DNA of 64,000 bases from Thalassotalea psychrophila (lineage in GTDB: Bacteria > Pseudomonadota > Gammaproteobacteria > Enterobacterales > Alteromonadaceae), in NCBI RefSeq assembly GCF_031583595.1, contig NZ_CP134145.1:1302001-1366000 (forward strand), written 5' to 3'. A model generated the notes under the pieces. It was not told the DNA's origin. It was given only the letters and a program-made list of their open reading frames with translations, and ran no database searches. Below, in pieces: positions 57,271 through 64,000 of this stretch. The position numbers and the translations under genes were made by a program. Numbering within the stretch: the first letter of the stretch is position 1; every line of letters begins with the position of its first letter.

Positions 57271-58050
57271 ATGCGAATCGCATTAGGCATTGAATATGAT
57301 GGTAGCAATTATTGTGGTTGGCAACGCCAAAACCATGTTGCAAGTGTTCAAGAAAAATTAGAAAAAGCAATATCTGTAGTTGTTAATCAACCAACTGAGA
57401 TTGTTTGTGCTGGTCGCACCGATACCGGCGTACATGGAACAGGGCAGGTGGTACATTTTGACTCTCCTGTTGATCGAGGAGATCGTGCCTGGACGTTAGG
57501 GGTGAACACAAATTTACCAAAAGATATTTCAGTAAAGTGGAGTCAAAGTGTTACTGAAGACTTTCACGCTAGATTTAGTGCTACAGCAAGGCGTTATAAA
57601 TACATAATTTATAATGGCACAAAACGGCCAGCTATTTTTCATAAAGGTTTAAGCCATTGTCATGATCATTTAGACGCAACTTTGATGCACCAAGCTGCCC
57701 AACACTTAGTTGGCAAACATGACTTTACCTCGTACCGTACTGTGCATTGTCAATCTCATTCTCCAGTCAGAACTATTATCCATTGTAATGTATTTCGCCA
57801 AGGTGAATATGTTGTTATCGATATAAAGGCCAATGCATTTTTACATCATATGGTAAGAAATATTGCAGGCAGTTTAATGCGTGTAGGCCGAAAAATTGAA
57901 ACTGTTGAGTGGATTGATGAAGTACTGGCACATAAAAATAGATGTAAAGCTGGTATGACTGCACCATCGGGTGGCTTGTATTTTATTGAAGTTGATTATC
58001 CTGAGCAGTTTAATATTCCACAGACTGAAAACGGTCCATTATTTTTATAA
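57271..58050 (+). CDS. truA: tRNA pseudouridine38-40 synthase TruA
   Basis: 259 residues. Isomerises uridines 38-40 in the anticodon arm. Catalytic Asp51 in [25 protein letters not shown] and the second-half [15 protein letters not shown] are typical. First gene of the conserved truA-accD-folC-dedD-cvpA-purF run. Confidence 0.97.
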   Translation: MRIALGIEYDGSNYCGWQRQNHVASVQEKLEKAISVVVNQPTEIVCAGRTDTGVHGTGQVVHFDSPVDRGDRAWTLGVNTNLPKDISVKWSQSVTEDFHARFSATARRYKYIIYNGTKRPAIFHKGLSHCHDHLDATLMHQAAQHLVGKHDFTSYRTVHCQSHSPVRTIIHCNVFRQGEYVVIDIKANAFLHHMVRNIAGSLMRVGRKIETVEWIDEVLAHKNRCKAGMTAPSGGLYFIEVDYPEQFNIPQTENGPLFL

Positions 58051-58062
58051 ATTACTTGGCTA

Positions 58063-58081
58063 TTGCCTAAAAGTTAGGCAA
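58063..58081. repeat. Short hairpin after truA
   Basis: TTGCCTAA-AAG-TTAGGCAA, an 8-bp perfect stem without a T-run. The rest of the 244-bp gap before accD holds a half-site like FadR (CAGACCAGTT near 58114) and probably the accD promoter, but nothing firm. Confidence 0.45.
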
Positions 58082-58294
58082 AAGTCTGGATTTTAAGGTA
58101 AAATACGACAAGACAGACCAGTTTTTACTATAAATCAATAGGTGATTTATGGTTAAATTGGCGCTAATTTATTTTATAAGTTTATTGATCTGATAATTTC
58201 ATGTTTGATAAACAAAAAAGTTAATATTTCAGTGGCAAAATGAGTTCATTTTAGCGGCTGAAAATAATTACCAATATAAAGGTATACTCAAATT

Positions 58295-59158
58295 ATGAGC
58301 TGGATTGAAAAGATTCTACCAAAACCGAAAACATCGTCTTCTAGTAAGCGTAATATCCCTGAAGGTGTTTGGAGTAAATGTAATTCTTGTGGAGCTGTTT
58401 TATATACGGCTGAGTTAGAACGCCAATTAGGTGTTTGTCCTAAATGTGACCATCATATGCGTCTTACTGCGCGTAAACGTTTAGAGTCATTCTTAGATCA
58501 AGGCGAAAAAACCGAATTAGGTAAAGAATTAGAGCCACAAGATAAACTTAAATTCAAAGATTCAAAACGTTATAAAGACCGTCTAGCTGCTGCGCAAAAA
58601 GCAACTGGTGAAAAAGATGCTTTAGTTGCACTTCGTGGTGAACTTGCTGGTATGCCGGTTGTTACTGTAGCATTTGAGTTTTCTTTCTTAGGTGGTTCAA
58701 TGGCATCTGTTGTGGGTGCTAGGTTTGTTAAAGCTGCGGAAGAATGTTTAAAACATGACTTACCTTTAATATGTTTCTCAGCCAGTGGTGGCGCTCGTAT
58801 GCAAGAAGCCCTAATTTCTTTAATGCAAATGGCAAAAACCAGTGCAGCATTAGCAAAAATGAGCGAAAAAGGCTTACCTTTTGTTTCTGTATTAACTGAC
58901 CCTACAATGGGCGGTGTATCGGCTAGTTTAGCTATGTTGGGTGATATTAACGTTGGCGAGCCAAAGGCACTAATTGGTTTTGCTGGTCCTCGAGTTATTG
59001 AACAAACTGTTCGCGAAACATTACCGGAAGGGTTCCAACGCTCTGAATTCTTACTCGATCATGGTGCTATCGATATGATTGTCGATCGTCGTCAAATGCG
59101 TTCTACCCTGGCTAGAATGATCGCCAAATTTATGGGTCATCCCGAACCAACTATTTAA
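58295..59158 (+). CDS. accD: Acetyl-CoA carboxylase carboxyltransferase subunit beta
   Basis: 287 residues. Zinc ribbon Cys29, Cys32, Cys48, Cys51; crotonase-like core with [20 protein letters not shown] and [12 protein letters not shown]. With AccA it transfers carbon dioxide from biotin to acetyl-CoA, the first step of fatty-acid synthesis. Followed by folC after 15 bp, as in E. coli. Confidence 0.97.
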   Translation: MSWIEKILPKPKTSSSSKRNIPEGVWSKCNSCGAVLYTAELERQLGVCPKCDHHMRLTARKRLESFLDQGEKTELGKELEPQDKLKFKDSKRYKDRLAAAQKATGEKDALVALRGELAGMPVVTVAFEFSFLGGSMASVVGARFVKAAEECLKHDLPLICFSASGGARMQEALISLMQMAKTSAALAKMSEKGLPFVSVLTDPTMGGVSASLAMLGDINVGEPKALIGFAGPRVIEQTVRETLPEGFQRSEFLLDHGAIDMIVDRRQMRSTLARMIAKFMGHPEPTI

Positions 59159-59173
59159 TTTATAAGATTTTTT

Positions 59174-60436
59174 ATGAATCTACAAAACAGCCACTTGAAG
59201 CTAGCCAGCCTAGATGAGTGGCTTTTTTATTTGGAGTCTATTCATCCAACTGAAATAGATATGGGCTTAACCCGTATTAGGAAAGTTGTTCAACGATTGA
59301 ATATTTCTTTGAGTGCATCAAAAATAATTACCGTTTCAGGTACTAATGGCAAAGGTACAACTTGTGCTTTTATAGAAAATGCACTGCAAAGTGAAGGGCA
59401 CAGCGTTGCTGTATACAGCTCGCCCCATATTGAAAAATTTAATGAGCGCTTACGCATCAATAACGTTCTTGTTGATGATAAAAGTTTAATAGCAGCATTT
59501 AATCGAATAGAACAAACTCGTCAAGAAATATCATTAACCTATTATGAATACACCACACTTGCTGCACTTTTAATTGCTGAACAAGTAAAACCGGAATACT
59601 TAATTTTAGAAGTCGGCTTAGGAGGTAGACTTGATGCTACTAATGTTATTGATACCGATGTAGCGGTGATAACCAGCATAGATTTAGATCATCAAGCGTT
59701 CTTAGGAGACACCAGAGAAGCCATAGGCTATGAAAAAGTCGGTATAGCCAGAGGTAATACCCCACTTGTTATTGGCGATTTAGACATACCTTTGAGTGTC
59801 AAAAATTATTGTAACGAAATAGGGTGTTTAACAAAAATTCGAAATAAAGACTTTCATCTATTTAGTGAAGGTTTAGCCAATGCGTGGCAGTGGCAATCTG
59901 AAGATACTTTGCTCAAAAATTTACCTGTGCCATTTATCCCCCGTGACAATGTTGCTACCGCTTTAATGGTGCTATCTGAATTAGGTATTGATCTTAACTC
60001 AAAGCAAGTTTCTCACTGGATTAATACGACAAAACTTGCAGGCAGAACTGAGATTGTAAAATCAGAACCTTTAGTTGTATTAGATGTTGGTCACAATCCA
60101 CATGCAGCTCGCTATTTAAATAAATTTGTTAAAGCAAATCAACAGGGTAAAGTCCATGCCATAACTGCTATGTTAAACGATAAAGACATTCAAGGTACCT
60201 TGTCTGAAATGTTTGATTGTGTTGATTTTTGGTACGTATCTAGTTTGTCGGTTCCTAGAGGTGCAAAGCAAGAAAAATTGAGTCAAATCCTTAAAGATGC
60301 CAATATTAATTGTAATAGCTTTGACAATGTTGTTGATGCCTATAGAATAGCGTTAGCTAATGCGAATAATAATGACATGATTCTAATTTTTGGTTCGTTT
60401 TTTACTGTAGCCAAAATTAAAAAATCAGAGTTTTAA
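59174..60436 (+). CDS. folC: Bifunctional folylpolyglutamate/dihydrofolate synthase
   Basis: 420 residues. Mur-ligase fold with P-loop VSGTNGKGTTCAFIE near 53-67; YEYTTLAALLIAE and LEVGLGGRLDATN follow; C-terminal domain with VLDVGHNPHAARYL. Adds glutamates to folates. Close spacing from accD and to dedD indicates one transcript. Confidence 0.96.
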   Translation: MNLQNSHLKLASLDEWLFYLESIHPTEIDMGLTRIRKVVQRLNISLSASKIITVSGTNGKGTTCAFIENALQSEGHSVAVYSSPHIEKFNERLRINNVLVDDKSLIAAFNRIEQTRQEISLTYYEYTTLAALLIAEQVKPEYLILEVGLGGRLDATNVIDTDVAVITSIDLDHQAFLGDTREAIGYEKVGIARGNTPLVIGDLDIPLSVKNYCNEIGCLTKIRNKDFHLFSEGLANAWQWQSEDTLLKNLPVPFIPRDNVATALMVLSELGIDLNSKQVSHWINTTKLAGRTEIVKSEPLVVLDVGHNPHAARYLNKFVKANQQGKVHAITAMLNDKDIQGTLSEMFDCVDFWYVSSLSVPRGAKQEKLSQILKDANINCNSFDNVVDAYRIALANANNNDMILIFGSFFTVAKIKKSEF

Positions 60437-60456
60437 ATAAGATTTAAGGAGCCGTT

Positions 60457-61131
60457 TTGTCGACGCCGTTTCAAAACCGAATTGTAGGGACTATCATAAT
60501 TGCCGCCGCTGCAATCATATTTTTACCAGATGTGTTTGATGGAGAAAAACAAGCTTATCAAGCGCAGTTTGAAGCTGTACCTGAAGGAGCTAAACCGGTT
60601 AAAAAAATTGACATTAAAGCATTTCCTGATGAATCGTTTTCAGCATTGAATAAAACTCAGCCATTAGCTAAGGATACCGCTCTTGATGATAGCCTTAAGC
60701 AGGCAAATGATAACGAGCAAAAAACATCTAGCTCAGCAGATGAACTACAAATAAAAGCGCCGATAAAACAAGCAAGTACCACGGTTGCAGCTAAACCTTT
60801 GGATAAACCAAAGAGCAAAACTGAAACTGCTGCAACTGGTAAACCTAAGGTTATTAACGTTACTCCCCCAACAGTTAAAAAGACACAGGCCTATGTTATT
60901 CAGCTTGGTAGCTTTAAACACAAGAAAAATGTTGCGCAATTAGTTAAAAAGCTAAAATCTGCCGGATATACGGTATTTACTAAACCAATTAAAACCTCAG
61001 CTGGTAATTTAACTAAAGTATTTATCGGCCCAGAGATTAATAAAGCATCATTACAAGCTAAGTTACCGAAACTTAAACAGTTAAGTGGTGTACAAGGACG
61101 AATTGCAGTTTATCAACCGATCGACAAGTAA
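60457..61131 (+). CDS. dedD: DedD-like SPOR-domain cell-division protein
   Basis: 224 residues. TTG start with a clear AAGGAG seven bases upstream, giving STPFQNRIVGT. One membrane helix (about 8-24), a low-complexity linker rich in Lys, Ala and Thr, and a C-terminal SPOR domain (about 145-224, AYVIQLGSFKHKKNVAQLV). SPOR domains bind denuded septal peptidoglycan. Position between folC and cvpA matches E. coli dedD. Confidence 0.92.
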   Translation: MSTPFQNRIVGTIIIAAAAIIFLPDVFDGEKQAYQAQFEAVPEGAKPVKKIDIKAFPDESFSALNKTQPLAKDTALDDSLKQANDNEQKTSSSADELQIKAPIKQASTTVAAKPLDKPKSKTETAATGKPKVINVTPPTVKKTQAYVIQLGSFKHKKNVAQLVKKLKSAGYTVFTKPIKTSAGNLTKVFIGPEINKASLQAKLPKLKQLSGVQGRIAVYQPIDK

Positions 61132-61221
61132 TGTCTATTGTTAGATAAAGCAATAAATCAGTAGTAACTAAAGCGGTGATTCTGATAGAATGCGCCGCAA
61201 CAAAAGTAGGAAAACTTGCAT

Positions 61222-61704
61222 ATGATTTGGATCGATTATGCCATCCTAATAATAATAGGCATATCAACACTGATCAGTTTAATCAGGGGCTTTGTAAAAG
61301 AGGCCGTGTCATTAATTGTTTGGGTGTCTGCTTTTTTTGTAGCGAGTACTTTTTATCAAGACTTAGCTGCATATTTAACGAATATAAACGACCCGATGTT
61401 TAGAAATGCAGCGGCAATCGCAATATTATTCGTAATAACTTTAATTTTAGGTGCGGTGATCAATTATTTGATTGGGCAACTAGTAACAAAAACTGGATTG
61501 TCTGGTACTGACCGAGTTCTTGGATTGGCATTTGGAGCATTAAGAGGGGCCTTAGTTGTAAGTGCCGTACTCTTTTTCATGGATGTATTTACTCCAGCAC
61601 CAGAAAGTACTTGGTGGCAACAGGCAGTTTTAATCCCCGAATTTAGGGTAGTAATTGAGTGGTTTTTTGATTACATCAAAACTACGTCAAGCTTTCTAAC
61701 TTAA
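61222..61704 (+). CDS. cvpA: Colicin V production protein homologue CvpA
   Basis: 160 residues from the ATG at 61222 (a TTG at 61216 is possible). Four hydrophobic helices at about 5-22, 27-45, 62-85 and 100-122; [19 protein letters not shown] and [16 protein letters not shown] are family stretches. An inner-membrane protein needed for colicin V export and envelope robustness in enterobacteria. Upstream of purF as in E. coli. Confidence 0.94.
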   Translation: MIWIDYAILIIIGISTLISLIRGFVKEAVSLIVWVSAFFVASTFYQDLAAYLTNINDPMFRNAAAIAILFVITLILGAVINYLIGQLVTKTGLSGTDRVLGLAFGALRGALVVSAVLFFMDVFTPAPESTWWQQAVLIPEFRVVIEWFFDYIKTTSSFLT

Positions 61705-61732
61705 TTCAATATTTCTTGCGGAGAGAAGATTC

Positions 61733-63250
61733 ATGTGCGGTATTGTTGGCATAGTAGGTACATCACCGGTAAGTCAAGCTCTATATGATGGTTTAACTGT
61801 AATTCAACATCGTGGCCAAGACGCCGCTGGTATTGTTACAATCAGTGATAACAAATTTAGATTAAGAAAAGGCAATGGTCTTGTAAAAGATGTTTTTCAT
61901 ACAAGGCATATGGTAAGACTTCAAGGCGATATAGGTATAGGGCATGTCCGCTATCCTACCGCTGGAACATCTAGCTCTTCTGAAGCTCAACCATTTTTTT
62001 CAAACTCTCCTTACGGTATTTCTTTAGCCCATAATGGTAACTTGACCAATGCTGAAGAACTAGCTGACTGGTTATACAATAATGCACGCCGTCACGTAAA
62101 TACAACATCAGATTCAGAGTTGTTGCTCAATGTATTCGCTCACGAATTGCAAAAATCTGACAGTTTAGACCTTACTCCTGATGATATATTCAAAGCGGTA
62201 AGTAATGTACATCGTCATGTACGTGGCGCATACGCAACCGTTGCATTGATCGTTGGTCATGGCTTAGTTGCATTTCGTGACCCTCATGGTATTCGTCCAT
62301 TGGCTTTTGGCAAACGTGAAACTGAAAAAGGCACTGAATATATGGTGGCGTCAGAATCTGTGGCATTAGATGCTTGTGATTTTGAATTTATTCGCGATGT
62401 TGCACCGGGTGAGGCTATTTACATTACAGAAGATGGTCAATTATTCAGCCAACAGTGTGCGCAAAACCCTGCTTATAACCCGTGTTTATTTGAATTTGTA
62501 TACTTTGCACGCCCTGATTCTACAATGGATAAAATGTCTGTTTACGGCTCTCGTGTTGAAATGGGTACTGCTTTAGGTAAGAAAATATCTCGTGAGTGGG
62601 AAGATTATCAAATTGATGTTGTTATTCCAATTCCTGAAACGTCATGTGATATCGCTTTACAAATTGCTCATGAGCTAAATATTCCATATCGCCAAGGCTT
62701 TGTAAAAAACAGATATGTTGGTCGTACGTTTATTATGCCTGGTCAAGCTGAGCGTAAAAAATCAGTTAGACGTAAATTAAATGCCATTGGCGCCGAGTTT
62801 AAAGGTAAAAATGTTCTACTGGTTGATGACTCAATTGTACGTGGAACTACTTCAGAGCAAATTATAGATATGGCTCGTAAAGCAGGTGCAAAGAAAGTTT
62901 ATTTTGCCTCAGCTGCGCCAGAAGTACGTTTCCCTAACGTATATGGTATTGATATGCCAAGTGCAAATGAACTTATTGCTCACGGCCGTGAAAATGAAGA
63001 CATCTGTGAATTAATTGGTGCTGATAAGCTAATCTTCCAAGATTTAGAAGACTTGATCAGTGCCGTTGGCAAAGGTAATAAAGACATTAAAGAATTTGAA
63101 GCATCTGTTTTTAGTGGCCATTATATTACCAAAGATATTGATCATGATTATCTTGAACAGCTTGATGCTATGCGTAACAATGAAAATAAAGAAGGATCAG
63201 ATAAAGAAGCTGATTCTATTTTAGATCTGCATAACGAAGGTGCTGAGTAG
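61733..63250 (+). CDS. purF: Amidophosphoribosyltransferase
   Basis: 505 residues. First committed step of purine synthesis. N-terminal nucleophile Cys2 after Met removal (MCGIVGIVG), glutaminase motifs HRGQDAAGI and [15 protein letters not shown]-binding loop [23 protein letters not shown] lies upstream of the ATG. Last gene of the block; a strong terminator follows. Confidence 0.98.
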   Translation: MCGIVGIVGTSPVSQALYDGLTVIQHRGQDAAGIVTISDNKFRLRKGNGLVKDVFHTRHMVRLQGDIGIGHVRYPTAGTSSSSEAQPFFSNSPYGISLAHNGNLTNAEELADWLYNNARRHVNTTSDSELLLNVFAHELQKSDSLDLTPDDIFKAVSNVHRHVRGAYATVALIVGHGLVAFRDPHGIRPLAFGKRETEKGTEYMVASESVALDACDFEFIRDVAPGEAIYITEDGQLFSQQCAQNPAYNPCLFEFVYFARPDSTMDKMSVYGSRVEMGTALGKKISREWEDYQIDVVIPIPETSCDIALQIAHELNIPYRQGFVKNRYVGRTFIMPGQAERKKSVRRKLNAIGAEFKGKNVLLVDDSIVRGTTSEQIIDMARKAGAKKVYFASAAPEVRFPNVYGIDMPSANELIAHGRENEDICELIGADKLIFQDLEDLISAVGKGNKDIKEFEASVFSGHYITKDIDHDYLEQLDAMRNNENKEGSDKEADSILDLHNEGAE

Positions 63251-63276
63251 CTTATCACTTCAGATTAAAGGTTTAT

Positions 63277-63302
63277 AAAGGCTGCTTCTGCAGCCTTTTT
63301 TA
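63277..63302 (+). terminator. Terminator of purF
   Basis: AAAGGCTGC-TTCT-GCAGCCTTTTTT, a 9-bp stem with a T-run. Confidence 0.88.
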
Positions 63303-63320
63303 CGTTTGGTTGGACTTAAC

Positions 63321-63403
63321 TTGGTTGGCGTGAATTTATTCGCGCGTTATGGCGCAGCCACTTCCTCTTCGAGGATAACGTCCGAATAAATTCGGACCAA
63401 CCA
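63321..63403. repeat. Palindromic intergenic element (about 83 bp)
   Basis: The left arm (63321-63349, TTGGTTGGCGTGAATTTATT and nine more bases) and right arm (63376-63403, TAACGTCCGAATAAATTCGG and eight more) are largely complementary, with a few mismatches, around a loop with its own small hairpin (CCTCTTCGAGG). A related left arm without the right arm is at 25846. Confidence 0.65.
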
Positions 63404-63408
63404 GAACT

Positions 63409-63458
63409 GGGGTCAGAGCAAAACCTTATTCAAACATAATAGGTTTTGGTCTGACCCC
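63409..63458. repeat. Inverted repeat with GGGGTCAGA ends
   Basis: Arms 63409-63430 and 63438-63458 pair over about 21 bp with one mismatch and one indel (GGGGTCAGA ... TCTGACCCC). Related in its core to the 28-bp hairpin at 45858. Confidence 0.75.
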
Positions 63459-63562
63459 GTGTATCTGCACTTGCTAGCTCTATATGGTTGGCGGGACTTT
63501 AATCTCGCAAAAACAAAAAATTGCTCCTGCATTTTTGTCATATGGGCCATCCATGGCCCAAA

Positions 63563-63588
63563 AAAAGGCGCTAAAAAGCGCCTTTTGT
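63563..63588 (-). terminator. Terminator of the Yip1-family gene
   Basis: AAGGCGCT-AAAA-AGCGCCTT, with six T following on the minus strand. A second palindrome, TGGGCCAT-CC-ATGGCCCA, lies just beyond at 63543-63560. Confidence 0.83.
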
Positions 63589-63610
63589 TGTAATTATATA
63601 AAGGTTAAAG

Positions 63611-64000
63611 TTAACCCATAAACTCAGGTCCAAAGCCTAAAGTCCAGAACATCGCTGTAGCGACTAAGATAGATACAAGTAAAACTAATCCTACCGTTAC
63701 AACTGAACTTGCATAGATAAAGCCTTTCTCTTCAGGAATATGCATCATAATTGGTACACCTGAATACAGCAGGTAAACCGAATAAGCTATTGCTACCATA
63801 CCGGCTAAAGCAACAAACCATAATACAGGGTACAAAGCGGCCAAACCGACCATTAACACTGGTGTTGCAGCGTATGCCGCTAACTCTAATGCTTGAGTAA
63901 AGTTTGGTGTGGCATCAAATGTTTTCGCCATCCATTGAATTAAATACGCTAATAAGAATACTCCAGCGATAATCGCTGCGTACATACCACTAGCTAACAT
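63611..64000 (-). CDS. Yip1/DUF1282-family inner-membrane protein (truncated by window)
   Basis: 129 residues visible, with about four membrane helices. The family is about 200 residues long, so the Met at 64000 is probably internal and the N-terminus lies outside the window. YAATPVLMVGLAALYP and YSGVPIMMHIPEEKGFIYA are typical of Yip1-domain proteins such as E. coli YohC, whose role is unknown. The gene ends in a clear terminator. Confidence 0.8.
   Translation of the reverse strand: MLASGMYAAIIAGVFLLAYLIQWMAKTFDATPNFTQALELAAYAATPVLMVGLAALYPVLWFVALAGMVAIAYSVYLLYSGVPIMMHIPEEKGFIYASSVVTVGLVLLVSILVATAMFWTLGFGPEFMG

Noticed and set aside
58114..58124. FadR-like site upstream of accD
   Set aside because: Only the right half (CAGACCAGTT) matches; the left half does not pair or fit the consensus.
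1..64000. tRNA, rRNA or complete insertion sequence
   Set aside because: No cloverleaf, ribosomal RNA stretch or transposase was recognised on either strand while reading. A tRNAscan run would settle the first.

Overview
The window is a stretch of chromosome from a marine gammaproteobacterium of the order Alteromonadales, most probably a Colwelliaceae member (Colwellia or Thalassotalea type). This is inferred from the low GC content, the gene orders bamE-recN-nadK-grpE-dnaK-dnaJ, yfcL/epmC/mnmC-fabB and pdxB-asd-fimV-truA-accD-folC-dedD-cvpA-purF, and the many small intergenic repeats. No rRNA, tRNA, CRISPR array or complete insertion sequence was seen.

Layout. 1-4582: the right-hand edge of a carrier-protein pathway (reductase-like SDR, Sfp-type phosphopantetheinyl transferase, diiron ferritin-like protein, acyl carrier protein, RND exporter); the rest lies outside the window. 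4619-11780: a minus-strand MacA/MacB-like efflux operon, divergent from a sigma-54 activator and its histidine kinase (12010-14767). A sigma-54 promoter and three 16-bp activator boxes can be read between them. 14786-17619: a DsbA-like protein and a patch of small minus-strand genes of uneven GC content. 17874-25674: phosphate supply, with a Pho-box-controlled pstC-pstA-pstB-phoU operon followed by a DUF47 regulator and a PiT transporter; no pstS is in the window. 26013-29720: a small secreted protein, OxyR, and an ECF sigma / membrane anti-sigma / coiled-coil operon. 29809-34109: bamE, recN (LexA box), nadK and grpE (sigma-32 promoter). 34336-41436: a sensory block (double-receiver protein, 1690-residue hybrid kinase, HD-GYP regulator) lying between grpE and dnaK. 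41614-44788: dnaK and dnaJ. 45115-50815: a Sel1 protein, an Lrp regulator, epmC, an ATP-NAD kinase-like gene, yfcL and mnmC. 51016-63250: fabB, pdxB, asd, fimV, truA, accD, folC, dedD, cvpA and purF. 63611-64000: a truncated Yip1-family membrane protein.

The most unusual material is between the genes. A family of 52-53 bp tandem repeats occurs at three loci. Each unit carries the same nested hairpin, and the stems differ between loci in ways that partly keep the pairing. There is a three-copy MITE-like element with terminal inverted repeats, two heptanucleotide tracts, and long inverted repeats sharing a GGGTCAGA core. Control signals that can be read directly include a sigma-54 promoter with enhancers, a Pho box, a LexA box, two sigma-32 promoters and adjoining FabR/FadR-like sites at fabB.
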